Positions 17,893 to 25,707 of a stretch of 64,000 nt of DNA are shown in pieces. The notes beneath the pieces were generated by a model. That model had not been told where the DNA came from, did not search any database, and saw nothing but the letters and a program-made list of their open reading frames with translations. Each line of letters opens with the position of its first letter. The first letter of the stretch is position 1. Location: positions 1,589,501 to 1,653,500 of the forward strand of contig NZ_CP083956.1 of assembly GCF_006442795.2 (NCBI RefSeq). The letters are read 5' to 3'. Source of the stretch: Mesorhizobium sp. B1-1-8 (lineage in GTDB: Bacteria; Pseudomonadota; Alphaproteobacteria; Rhizobiales; Rhizobiaceae). Position numbers and translations under genes: made by a program.

Positions 17893-17914
17893 GGGCCACG
17901 ACCGGACAAAAGCA

Positions 17915-18319
17915 ATGACGGCAAGGAATGCGCTGACGAAGAACCAGCTGTGCGTGCTCGAAAAACTCGAGGCCGCCAGCGGGCCGCTCAGCGCCTATAC
18001 GTTGCTCGACCAGCTGCGCGAGCGCGGCTTTCGCGCGCCGCTGCAGGTCTATCGTGCGCTCGACACGCTGGTGAAGTCCGGCTTCGTGCACAGGCTTGAA
18101 AGCCTCAACTCCTTCGTCGCCTGCGCCGAGCCGCACGACCACAGCCATTCGATGACCGCGTTCGCCATCTGCGACAATTGCGGCCAGGTGACCGAAATGT
18201 CGGATCATGATGTCGATCACCGACTGAACGAATGGGTGCGCTCGACCGGCTTTGCCGCCAAGAAGGCGGTGATCGAGTTTCGCGGAACGTGCGCCAAGTG
18301 CCGGGCTGAAGCAGCGTAG
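17915..18319 (+). CDS. zur: Fur-family zinc uptake regulator Zur
   Basis: 134 residues from the ATG at 17915. This start matches the usual rhizobial Zur N-terminus (MTARNALTKNQLCVLEKLEA). GTG 17804 or ATG 17846 would add unconserved sequence over two dyads. The winged helix is SAYTLLDQLRERGFRAPLQVYRALDTLV. Structural zinc is bound by the CxxC pairs CDNCG and CAKC, and regulatory ligands lie in the His-rich segment EPHDHSHS. Zur represses zinc import genes under zinc sufficiency. No znu genes are in the window. Confidence 0.9.
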   Translation: MTARNALTKNQLCVLEKLEAASGPLSAYTLLDQLRERGFRAPLQVYRALDTLVKSGFVHRLESLNSFVACAEPHDHSHSMTAFAICDNCGQVTEMSDHDVDHRLNEWVRSTGFAAKKAVIEFRGTCAKCRAEAA

Positions 18320-18330
18320 GCTTTCGCTTC

Positions 18331-18397
18331 GTCATCCTCGGGTCTTCGCCGCGTCGCTTCGCTCCTTGCTCCGCCCGTGGATGACGAACGAACGTAA
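18331..18397. repeat. Intergenic palindromic repeat element, copy 2 (inverted)
   Basis: Lies between zur and polA, which converge. It begins CGTCATCCTCGGG and carries the reverse complement of the 8749-8810 core (GCGTCGCTTCGCTCCTTGCT). Its CGTCATCC/GGATGACG arms can pair, so it may also help terminate both genes. Confidence 0.65.
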
Positions 18398-18402
18398 GGC
18401 GC

Positions 18403-21366
18403 TCAGTGCGCCTCGTCCCAATTGTCCGCCGCCCGCGCGTCGACATGCAGCGGCACCGACATCGAGACCGCCGGCATCGGCGCGTGCTCCATCACACGGC
18501 GCACGACCGGTATGGTCGCCTCGACTTCCGCTTCCACCGTCTCGAAGATCAGCTCGTCATGCACTTGTAAGAGCATGCGGGCCGAGAGCTTCGCCTCGTC
18601 CAGCGCCTCTTCCATATGGACCATGGCGCGGCGGATGATGTCGGCGGCAGTGCCTTGCAGCCTGGCGTTGATCGAGGCTCGCTCGTTGAAGGCGCGGATC
18701 GAGGGATTGGAGGACCTTATCTCCGGATAGTGGATGCGGCGACCGAAGATGGTCTCGACGAAGCCGTTCTCGCGCGCATAGGCCTTGGTTTCATCGATAT
18801 AGTCGCGAATGCCGGGGAAGCGCTCGAAATAGCGCTTGATGTAGGCGCTCGCTTCCTCGCGCGGGATCGACAGCTGGTTGGCGAGGCCGAAGGCCGAGAT
18901 GCCGTAGATGATGCCGAAATTGATCGCCTTGGCGCGCCGGCGCACTTCCGAGGGCATGCCCGCCACCGGCACGTTGAACATTTCGGACGCGGTGATGGCA
19001 TGGATGTCGGCGCCGTCGGCGAAGGCCTGCTTGAGCTGCGGGATTTCGGCAACATGGGCAAGCACGCGCAATTCGATCTGGCTGTAGTCGGCCGAAACCA
19101 GTTTGTGGCCTTTTTCGGCGATGAAGGCGGTCCTGATCTTGCGGCCTTCGGCCGTGCGCACCGGGATGTTCTGCAGATTGGGGTCGGAGGACGACAGCCG
19201 CCCCGTCGTCGTCGCGGCCAGCGCGTAGGAGGTGTGGACACGGTTGGTGCCCGGATTGATGAAGCCGGGCAGCGCGTCGGTATAGGTCGATTTCAGCTTG
19301 GTGAGCTGGCGCCAGTCGACGATCTTGCGCGGCAATTCATGGCCTTCGGCGGCAAGGTCTTCCAGGAGCTGCGCCGAGGTCGACCATTGGCCGGTCTTGG
19401 TCTTGGAGCCGCCCGGCAGGCCCATGCGCCCGAACAATATATCGCCCAGCTGCTTGGGCGAGCCGATGTTGATGCGCTCGCCGACAATCCCGTAGATTTC
19501 TTCCTCGACACGGGCGGCGCCTTGCGCCAGCTCGCCCGACAGTCGGGAGAGGATCTGCCGGTCGACCGAGATGCCGCGCTGCTCCATGCGGGCGAGCACC
19601 GGCACCAGCGGCCGTTCCAGCCGCTCATAGACGGAAACCAGGCCCTTGGCGGCGAGCCTGGGCTTCAGCACCTGCCAGAGCTGCAGCGTTATGTCGGCCT
19701 GCCCGGCGGCGTAGGCGGTGGCGCGATCGATATCGACCTGGTCGAAACCGACGGCGCTCCTTCCAGACCCCGCAAGTTCTTTCTTCGAAGCCGGCGCATG
19801 GCCCAACCATTTCTCGGAGAGTCCAGCCAGATCGTGATGACCGACCGTGCCGGCGTCGAGCACGTAAGAGATCAGCATGGTGTCGTCGAACGGGCCGACC
19901 TCGATGCCGTGGCGGCTCATCACGACGATGTCGTATTTCATGTCCTGAACGATTTTGAGGACCGACCTGTCCTCCAGCAGCGGCTTCAGCAGCGCCAGCG
20001 CCTCGCGGACGGGGATCTGGTCCGCCAGCATGCCGCCGCCAAGCAGGTCGCCATTGCCGCTCTTGTGGGCGAGCGGCAGATAGGCGGCGCGGCCCGGCGC
20101 GATCGCCATGGAAAGGCCGATCAGGTCGGCCTGCATCGGGTGGTCGCTCGAAGTGGTCTCGGCGTCGAAGGCAAGAATGCCGGCTTCCTTCGCCTCGGCG
20201 ATCCAACCCTTCAGCGCCGCCACGTCGCGAATGGCGACATAGGCAGACGTGTCGATCTTGCGAGCGGCGGCATGTTCCAGCCGCAGCGCCGACAACAGGG
20301 AAGGGGTGTCGCCCTGCGGCGGCGCGTCCTCGCCCCTGATGGCCGGCTTTGCGGCGCCGTTCGAGCTGGGCGCAGCCTGCCTCTGTGCCGGTGGCGCGCC
20401 GGCGCCGACATCGGGGCCATGCGCGGTATCGGCGCGCTCGATGGTGACGGCGGCGGCCTGGACGCCGCCGATCTCGGTTCCCGTCGCTTCGGCGACACGC
20501 CGGGTCAGCGTCGTGAACTCCATCGTCTTCAAAAAGCCGATCAGCTTCGGCCCGTCCGGCGCATGCAGCACCAAATCGTCCAGCCCTTCCTTCAGCGGCA
20601 CGTCGTTCTTCAGCGTCACCAGCTGGCGCGAGATGCGCGCCTTGTCGGCATTGGCGATGATGGTTTCGCGACGCTTCTCCTGCTTGATCTCGGAGGCGCG
20701 TGCCAGCAGCCCGTCAAGATCGCCGTACTGTTCCAGAAGCTGCGCCGCCGTCTTCGGGCCGATACCGGGCACGCCAGGAACATTGTCGACCGAGTCGCCG
20801 GTCAGCGCCTGCAGGTCGATCATCTTTTCCGGCGGCACGCCCCATTTCTCGATCACTTCGGGAACGCCGATCTGGCGATCCTTCATCGGGTCGTACATCG
20901 CAACGGTCGGGCCCACCAGCTGCATCAGGTCCTTGTCGGAAGAGATGATGGTGGTGTCGGCGCCGACCTCGCAGGCGAGCCGGCAATAGGTGGCGATGAT
21001 GTCGTCGGCTTCGAAACCCTCCGTCTCGATGCAAGGCACGTTGAAGGCCGCCGTCGCCTGACGGATCAGGCCAAATTGCGGGATGAGGTCTTCCGGCGGC
21101 GCCGAGCGGTTGGCCTTGTATTCGGGATAGAGATCGCTGCGGAAGGTCTTTGACGAATAATCGAAGATGACGGCGAAATGCGTCGGCACAATGCCTACAT
21201 CGGTGTTGCGGGCGTCCTGCATCAGCTTCCACACCATGTTGCAGAAGCCCAGAACGGCGCTGGTCGGCAGGCCGTCGGATTTGCGGTTGAGCGGCGGCAG
21301 CGCATGGTAGGCGCGGAAAATGTAGCCGGAGCCGTCGACAAGGAAGAGATGATCGCCTTTTTTCAT
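18403..21366 (-). CDS. polA: DNA polymerase I
   Basis: 987 residues from the ATG at 21366 (MKKGDHLFLVDGSGYIFRAY). All three domains are present: 5'-3' exonuclease (about 1-300, with acidic metal ligands in EGFEADDIIATY, SSDKDLMQL and GDSVDNVPGVPGIGPKTA), 3'-5' proofreading exonuclease (about 400-600, DxE kept in LAFDAETTSSDHP), and polymerase (about 610-987). The polymerase has motif A DYSQIELRVLAH, motif B RRRAKAINFGIIYG and motif C QVHDELIFE. A Pro/Ala-rich linker of about 50 residues separates the first two domains. Serves Okazaki fragment processing and repair. Confidence 0.97.
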   Translation of the reverse strand: MKKGDHLFLVDGSGYIFRAYHALPPLNRKSDGLPTSAVLGFCNMVWKLMQDARNTDVGIVPTHFAVIFDYSSKTFRSDLYPEYKANRSAPPEDLIPQFGLIRQATAAFNVPCIETEGFEADDIIATYCRLACEVGADTTIISSDKDLMQLVGPTVAMYDPMKDRQIGVPEVIEKWGVPPEKMIDLQALTGDSVDNVPGVPGIGPKTAAQLLEQYGDLDGLLARASEIKQEKRRETIIANADKARISRQLVTLKNDVPLKEGLDDLVLHAPDGPKLIGFLKTMEFTTLTRRVAEATGTEIGGVQAAAVTIERADTAHGPDVGAGAPPAQRQAAPSSNGAAKPAIRGEDAPPQGDTPSLLSALRLEHAAARKIDTSAYVAIRDVAALKGWIAEAKEAGILAFDAETTSSDHPMQADLIGLSMAIAPGRAAYLPLAHKSGNGDLLGGGMLADQIPVREALALLKPLLEDRSVLKIVQDMKYDIVVMSRHGIEVGPFDDTMLISYVLDAGTVGHHDLAGLSEKWLGHAPASKKELAGSGRSAVGFDQVDIDRATAYAAGQADITLQLWQVLKPRLAAKGLVSVYERLERPLVPVLARMEQRGISVDRQILSRLSGELAQGAARVEEEIYGIVGERINIGSPKQLGDILFGRMGLPGGSKTKTGQWSTSAQLLEDLAAEGHELPRKIVDWRQLTKLKSTYTDALPGFINPGTNRVHTSYALAATTTGRLSSSDPNLQNIPVRTAEGRKIRTAFIAEKGHKLVSADYSQIELRVLAHVAEIPQLKQAFADGADIHAITASEMFNVPVAGMPSEVRRRAKAINFGIIYGISAFGLANQLSIPREEASAYIKRYFERFPGIRDYIDETKAYARENGFVETIFGRRIHYPEIRSSNPSIRAFNERASINARLQGTAADIIRRAMVHMEEALDEAKLSARMLLQVHDELIFETVEAEVEATIPVVRRVMEHAPMPAVSMSVPLHVDARAADNWDEAH

Positions 21367-21508
21367 GCCGGCAGGGATAGCGCGGCCAAGCTTCGCGGTC
21401 CATGCTAAAGGCTTCAGAAAACACCGGTTCCGGCAACACCCTGACAGACGCTGTCCAGGCCAAATCCTGCCGCTCACGGGCATGTTACAAAAGTGTAATT
21501 CTTGTGCC

Positions 21509-21539
21509 CTTGAATCGCCACGTTCAAGGACCCAAATAA
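21509..21539 (+). promoter_or_regulatory. Candidate promoter of the small RNA
   Basis: CTTGAA at 21509-21514, then a weak AT-rich -10 region about 17-19 bases on (CCAAATAA at 21532-21539). Initiation near 21545 would give a transcript of about 149 nt to the terminator. Confidence 0.4.
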
Positions 21540-21544
21540 ATCTC

Positions 21545-21693
21545 ATCGGCAGTTTTTTCGCCGAAGTCCGGTGCAAGGCCCGTCCCCCGCCTATACCGGG
21601 CAACTGCGGCAGCCTATCCCCCCTCTCCGGGCTGCCGCATCATTTCGAGTAAAGACCGCCGTGGTTCCCCCTCCACCACGGCGGTTCTTTTTT
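21545..21693 (+). ncRNA. Candidate trans-acting small RNA, probably alpha-r7 (Smr7C-like)
   Basis: The region between polA and the next gene contains a compact set of hairpins ending in an intrinsic terminator. A GCCCG...CGGGC stem lies at about 21577-21600, a 9-bp stem GCGGCAGCC/GGCTGCCGC at 21606-21638, and the terminator stem follows. Each loop is C-rich (GTCCCCCGCC, TATCCCCCCTCTCC, TTCCCCCT), like anti-Shine-Dalgarno motifs of alphaproteobacterial sRNAs. The alpha-r7 family is known as 134-159 nt RNAs located next to polA in Sinorhizobium and relatives; position, size and layout agree. Family assignment is from memory, without a covariance-model search. The 5' end is approximate. Confidence 0.7.
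21655..21693 (+). terminator. Intrinsic terminator of the small RNA
   Basis: Perfect 10-bp stem ACCGCCGTGG/CCACGGCGGT with loop TTCCCCCTCCA, followed by TTCTTTTTT. No protein gene on this strand ends nearby, which itself implies a non-coding transcript. Confidence 0.85.
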
Positions 21694-21792
21694 GCCTATT
21701 CGCAATGCCTTGCCATCCTTGGTCCAACGATCGCGGCTTTTCGTTTTTGGTCCAGCCCTTTAGGGTCTGTCCAAAACCCGAAAGGCCAAAAG

Positions 21793-23178
21793 ATGTCCAG
21801 AATTTCTCCCGTCCTCGACCGTCTCGACCAGAATCTCGACCAGAGCCTGGAGCGGCTTTTCGGCCTGCTCGGCATCAGGTCGATCTCCACCGATCCCGCC
21901 TACGCCGCCGACTGCCGCAAGGGTGCCGAATGGCTGGTCGGCGAGCTCAAGCTGATCGGCTTCGACGCAAGCATACGCGACACACCCGGCCATCCGATGG
22001 TGGTGGCGCATCATGACGGGCCGGCGGGCGCGCCGCACGTGCTGTTCTACGGCCATTACGACGTGCAGCCGGTCGATCCGATCGAGCTCTGGGAGAACGA
22101 TCCGTTCGCGCCGTCGATCAAGGAAATCGAACCAGGCCGCAAGGTGATCACCGGGCGCGGCTCGGCTGACGACAAGGGGCAGCTGATGACTTTCGTCGAA
22201 GCCTGCCGGGCCTGGAAGCAGGTGCATGGCAATCTGCCTTGCCAGATCACTATCCTGTTCGAGGGCGAGGAAGAATCCGGCTCGCCGTCGCTGAAGCCGT
22301 TCCTCGAAGCCAATGCCGACGAGCTGAAAGCCGATTTCGCGCTGGTCTGCGACACCGGCATGTGGAACCGCGAGACGCCGTCGATCTGCGTATCGCTGCG
22401 CGGCATGGTCGGCGAGGAAGTCACCGTCAAGGCCGCAAATCGCGACCTGCATTCCGGCCTCTATGGCGGCGCGGCCGCCAACCCGATCCGCATCCTGGCG
22501 AGGATCCTGGCAGACATCCACGACGAGGACGGCCATATCACCATCCCGGGTTTCTATGACGGCGTCGAGGAAACGCCCTCGCAAGTGCTGAAATCCTGGG
22601 AGACGCTCGGCGAAACCGCCGAAACCTTCCTCGGCCCGGTCGGCCTGTCCATTCCCGCGGGCGAAAAGGGCCGTTCGGTGCTCGAGCTGACCTGGGCCCG
22701 GCCAACGGCGGAATTCAACGGCATCATCGGCGGCTATACCGGCAAAGGCTTCAAGACTGTGATCGCCGCGGAAGCCTCGGCCAAGGTGTCCTTCCGCCTC
22801 GTCCATAAGCAGGACCCGAAGAAGATCCGCGCCGCCTTCCAGGCTTTCGTGCGCGAGCGCATTCCGGCCGACTGCTCGGTCGAATTCCATCCGCATGGCG
22901 GCTCGCCAGCGATCCAGCTTTCCTATGACTCGCCGTTCCTGACCAAGGCCAAGGACGCGCTCTCGGATGAATGGGAAAAGCAGGCCGTCACCACCGGCGG
23001 CGGCGGTTCTATTCCCGTGGTCGGCGACTTCCAGACCTATCTCGGCATGGAATCGCTGCTTGTCGGCTTCGGCCTCGACGACGACCGCATCCATTCGCCC
23101 AACGAGAAATACGAGCTGACCTCCTTCCACAAGGGACAGCGCTCCTGGGCACGCATTCTCGACGCGCTGACGCGCTGA
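21793..23178 (+). CDS. M20-family dipeptidase/metallopeptidase
   Basis: 461-residue zinc peptidase of the M20/CNDP-like group. The start after CCAAAAG removes an unconserved leader. Metal ligands are in FYGHYDVQPVDP, GRGSADDKGQLM, FEGEEESGS (catalytic Glu), CDTGMWNRET and, near the end, IHSPNEKYEL. A dimerisation domain lies in the middle (about 200-320). Typical substrates are dipeptides or short peptides; specificity unknown. It follows the small RNA terminator and stands alone. Confidence 0.9.
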   Translation: MSRISPVLDRLDQNLDQSLERLFGLLGIRSISTDPAYAADCRKGAEWLVGELKLIGFDASIRDTPGHPMVVAHHDGPAGAPHVLFYGHYDVQPVDPIELWENDPFAPSIKEIEPGRKVITGRGSADDKGQLMTFVEACRAWKQVHGNLPCQITILFEGEEESGSPSLKPFLEANADELKADFALVCDTGMWNRETPSICVSLRGMVGEEVTVKAANRDLHSGLYGGAAANPIRILARILADIHDEDGHITIPGFYDGVEETPSQVLKSWETLGETAETFLGPVGLSIPAGEKGRSVLELTWARPTAEFNGIIGGYTGKGFKTVIAAEASAKVSFRLVHKQDPKKIRAAFQAFVRERIPADCSVEFHPHGGSPAIQLSYDSPFLTKAKDALSDEWEKQAVTTGGGGSIPVVGDFQTYLGMESLLVGFGLDDDRIHSPNEKYELTSFHKGQRSWARILDALTR

Positions 23179-23300
23179 AGACAAGTTTCTGTTGATTTTT
23201 CCGCCGATCGCGGCGAGGACGGGTTAACTGCGCAACGCGCCGCAGCCTGCTCGCGCATCCCTCGCGATGTGCGGCGTCGCGGCCGCGACCGGAGAAGAAA

Positions 23301-23921
23301 ATGAGCGATATACGTTTCCACAAGAACGACCTGCCCGACCTCGCCCGCTACAATGTAACGGCAGTCGCTATCGATACGGAAACGCTGGGGCTCAACCCGC
23401 ATCGCGACCGGCTCTGCGTGGTGCAGATATCGCCAGGCGATGGCACCGCCGACGTCGTCCAGATCGCGCCGGGCCAGAGGGAGGCGCCGAATCTCGTCAG
23501 CCTCCTGCGAAACGACAGCGTCACCAAGCTGTTTCACTACGGCCGCTTCGATATCGCCGTGCTCTACCACGCGTTCGGCGTGATGGCGCAGCCGATCTTC
23601 TGCACCAAGATCGCCTCGCGGCTGACGCGCACCTATACCGACCGGCATGGGCTGAAGGATCTCTGCAACGAACTGCTCGGCATCGGCCTGTCGAAGGCGC
23701 AGCAATCGTCCGACTGGGCGGCCGAAACATTATCGCCCGAACAGCTCGAATATGCCGCTTCCGACGTGCTTTACCTGCACCGGCTGCGCGAGGTGCTTGC
23801 CGCGCGGCTGGCGCGCGAAGATCGGACGAACGAGGCAGAGGCCTGCTTCCGCTTCCTGCCGACGCGCGCCAGGCTCGACCTGATGGGCTGGGCCGAGGAA
23901 GACATCTTCGCCCACAGCTGA
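23301..23921 (+). CDS. rnd: Ribonuclease D, short form
   Basis: 206-residue DEDD exonuclease. Exo I has DxE in AIDTETLGLNP, Exo II the Asp in FHYGRFDIAVLYH, Exo III YAASDVLYLHRL. It lacks the C-terminal HRDC domains of E. coli RNase D, so it corresponds to the short alphaproteobacterial form. Likely trims 3' ends of stable RNAs. GGAGAAGAAA precedes the start. Confidence 0.9.
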   Translation: MSDIRFHKNDLPDLARYNVTAVAIDTETLGLNPHRDRLCVVQISPGDGTADVVQIAPGQREAPNLVSLLRNDSVTKLFHYGRFDIAVLYHAFGVMAQPIFCTKIASRLTRTYTDRHGLKDLCNELLGIGLSKAQQSSDWAAETLSPEQLEYAASDVLYLHRLREVLAARLAREDRTNEAEACFRFLPTRARLDLMGWAEEDIFAHS

Positions 23922-23972
23922 CGGAACCCAGGAAACCGCACGGCGTTCCTGCCGGTCCCATGGAGGAGTGAA

Positions 23973-24173
23973 ATGGCAGAGCGAAAGCCGATAGCGAGCG
24001 CGCCGAAAGACGGCTCCAAGGTCACGGTCATGTGGAAGGACAGCGACGGGGTTGTCAACGAATCCGTCGCGCAGTTCCGGGACAATGGCTGGTGGGTCTA
24101 CGTCGACAGCGACACGCAGAAGAAGGTCGATCCGACCAGCTGGCGGCCGGCCTCTGACGATGACGACCAATAG
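23973..24173 (+). CDS. Small hypothetical protein resembling DUF551
   Basis: 66 residues, with a very good GGAGGAG ribosome binding site. The layout PIASAPKDGSKVTVMWKDSD... NGWWVYV ... DPTSWRPASDDD follows the pattern of DUF551-like small proteins (PIxTAPKDG, WW, PTxWxP), known mostly from phage and proteobacterial genomes with no defined role. It probably shares a transcript with the next tiny gene, 43 bp away. Confidence 0.65.
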   Translation: MAERKPIASAPKDGSKVTVMWKDSDGVVNESVAQFRDNGWWVYVDSDTQKKVDPTSWRPASDDDDQ

Positions 24174-24216
24174 CTCCACCATCGGTTTCGAAGCTCGGTC
24201 GCAACAAGGGGGCACA

Positions 24217-24363
24217 ATGCGACAGAACATGCTCTATCTCATCATCGGCGCGCTGGCCGTCGTGGTTGTCGCGCTCGGCATCTATGTCTATCGCGAGCAC
24301 ACCAGGCCGAAAGGCGTGGAGCTCAAGATCGACGACAAGGGCATTTCGATCCAGCAGAATTGA
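24217..24363 (+). CDS. Small single-pass membrane protein (48 aa)
   Basis: Starts at the ATG after CAAGGGGGCAC. Residues 4-24 are one hydrophobic helix (NMLYLIIGALAVVVVALGIYV), followed by a charged tail ending VELKIDDKGISIQQN, predicted periplasmic or cytoplasmic. Small proteins of this layout recur in rhizobial genomes; function unknown to me. Confidence 0.65.
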   Translation: MRQNMLYLIIGALAVVVVALGIYVYREHTRPKGVELKIDDKGISIQQN

Positions 24364-24399
24364 GCAAGGTCGACCAGCCGAAGACAGGCCGGGTGCAGG

Positions 24400-24597
24400 G
24401 GGCTCGACTGAATCTGCAAGACGACATCGCGCCGGGAGGATTTCGGCCGGAAATACAAGGGCTGCGCGGTCTGGCCGTCGCCTTTTGTGGTGATCTTCCA
24501 TATCCGGCCGGCAGCTCTTCCCGGCGGCTATGTCGGCGTCGACATCTGGCGCCGTATCTTGCGAAGGCCGCGGGTCTATGAGCCTGCTTATGCTTCA
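24400..24597 (+). pseudogene. Frameshifted 5' remnant of an acyltransferase-3 (OafA-like) gene
   Basis: From 24441 the reading frame gives FRPEIQGLRGLAVAF, the hallmark N-terminus of acyltransferase-3 membrane proteins. The continuation VIFHIRPAALPGGYVGVDIW is in the next frame from 24490; a single extra T in the TTTT run at 24483-24486 explains the break. After VGVDI, where the family continues FFVISGFLI, similarity stops and the frame ends at about 24597. No other part of the gene is present. A decayed fragment, not a functional gene. Confidence 0.75.
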
Positions 24598-24657
24598 CGC
24601 CGCTGAACCGGCCTGACTTGGCTGTTATGTGCCGGAGGTGGTGCGAAGGCTCGAGTG

Positions 24658-24762
24658 TCAGGGTGCCTCGGAAGGTCCCGAGACAACCACAATCTGTGCA
24701 GCGACGGACGCCAAGCACTCCCGTTTGTTCAGCACCGGCTTTTCGTATGTCTTCTTCATCAT
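24658..24762 (-). CDS. RiPP-precursor-like peptide A (34 aa)
   Basis: Starts MMKKTYEKPVLNKRECL and ends SGPSEAP, preceded by AGGGGGAA. Its first 20 residues align residue for residue with peptide B (25154-25252): MKKTYEKPxLxKRExLxSV. A charged, conserved leader of this type (KKxYExPxLxK) is characteristic of small orphan peptides annotated in Mesorhizobium as putative RiPP precursors and of lasso-type leaders. Its variable C-terminus (AQIVVVSGPSEAP) would be the core. A TTGACA sits about 50 bp upstream, at the same distance as for B. No modification enzyme is intact nearby. Family assignment is from recollection of motif, not a search. Confidence 0.6.
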   Translation of the reverse strand: MMKKTYEKPVLNKRECLASVAAQIVVVSGPSEAP

Positions 24763-24864
24763 TTCCCCCTTCATCCCTCAAATGACACGATTGCCTTCGG
24801 CCGGCGCGTTGTCAAGCAAGCTGACCGCAAGCATTTGATATTCAATCGCCCCGATTTTTCCTGT

Positions 24865-24880
24865 TTAACGCGCCTTTAAA
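24865..24880 (+). repeat. 16-bp direct repeat, left copy (TTAACGCGCCTTTAAA)
   Basis: Identical to 28041-28056, in the same orientation. The two enclose peptide B, the SPFH gene and the oxygenase remnant. Confidence 0.6.
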
Positions 24881-25153
24881 GGTAAGCGCTTGTTTTTATT
24901 GTCAACCGTTACCAATCGAGTATGCGCTTCTCGCCTTGTGATTTCTATTGGGCGCGCCCCGAGGCTTTGGACCGGCGTGCGCTTATGCACGTAGCGCACC
25001 ATCACCACTCTGCCGGCCGTGCCGCCGGAAGTGCCGGAAAGATGGAACGTCGTCTTGTCTTAGTCGGCGCGGGTTCGCAGCGCTATGCGATGTATGGCGG
25101 AGAGGGTGATCATCCTCCAATATCCGCTGCTGGCCCCGCCGGCGACAGCCTCG

Positions 25154-25252
25154 TTATTTCGTAGGTTCTATGAAGCCCGAGGCTGCGACTGCAACGACAC
25201 TCGACAGCTTCTCGCGCTTGCTGAGAGTCGGCTTTTCGTAGGTCTTTTTCAT
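25154..25252 (-). CDS. RiPP-precursor-like peptide B (32 aa)
   Basis: MKKTYEKPTLSKREKLSS followed by a short hydrophobic/neutral tail ending ASGFIEPTK. Ribosome binding site AAGGGGG lies just upstream. Leader conserved with peptide A, core different, as expected for a precursor family. The upstream segment TTGACAACCGCGCGG parallels TTGACAACGCGCCGG before A at the same distance, so promoter, leader and ORF were duplicated together. Confidence 0.62.
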   Translation of the reverse strand: MKKTYEKPTLSKREKLSSVVAVAASGFIEPTK

Positions 25253-25300
25253 TATTGCCCCCTTATACACACTTGCACAGGTGCCTTTCCTCCGCGCGGT

Positions 25301-25306
25301 TGTCAA
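25301..25306 (-). promoter_or_regulatory. -35-like TTGACA of peptide B
   Basis: 49-54 bp upstream of the ATG. The matching element for peptide A is at 24810-24815, 47-52 bp upstream of its first ATG. The following about 16 bases are also similar (ACCGCGCGG versus ACGCGCCGG, then AAGGCA), but no consensus -10 is evident. Confidence 0.4.
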
Positions 25307-25707
25307 GGGAGTATGGGGCGGCCGGGCGCGGGCCACTCTTCCGCCGTCAAGAGCGCGATTTCGCGCTCTTGCCAATTTCCAAAGCCAATGTTTTCGAAAT
25401 GGCGAAAGCGTTGTAAAATACTTACACGATTTCCGCGTGGAACATCTTTAAACCTGTAGGTGCAATCCCTACGTTTTTGTTGTTATGTCTATCAAGGCAA
25501 CACCGATGTAACATCGCTTACGGCTACGCCTCCCCTTACTGGGGACTCGGGAGGCGCGGTCATTTTCCCATACAATGAGCAGCCCAAACGTTCGACACGC
25601 CCTTAGTGCGTCGAACATGTCGGCGCGCAATCTCCCCGCTTCGTCAGTCAACACCAACCGGGTGACCGTCGGGTGAACGAACCCGCGCGCCCCTTAGGAG
25701 AGAAGAG

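Larger units (their letters stand above)
24598..25707. other. Low-coding accessory stretch
   Basis: Apart from the two small leftward ORFs listed separately, no convincing gene. It is more AT-rich than its surroundings (notably 24838-24930 and 25380-25500) and includes one 16-bp repeat copy (24865-24880). A hairpin GTTCGAC/GTCGAAC lies at 25590-25616. Confidence 0.5.

Noticed and set aside
18616..21153. 845-codon open frame on the + strand opposite polA
   Set aside because: It is the GC-rich antisense shadow of polA: low-complexity Gly/Arg/Asp composition, no recognisable domain, while the minus strand encodes all polymerase motifs.
24922..25164. 80-codon rightward ORF containing MERRLVLVGAGSQRYAM
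   Set aside because: A short nucleotide-binding-like start, but the rest has no similarity I recognise and it overlaps the end of peptide B; possibly a remnant, not supportable as a gene.
25469..25657. 62-codon leftward ORF before the SPFH gene
   Set aside because: No ribosome binding site, no family resemblance, and it overlaps a hairpin and the likely SPFH promoter.
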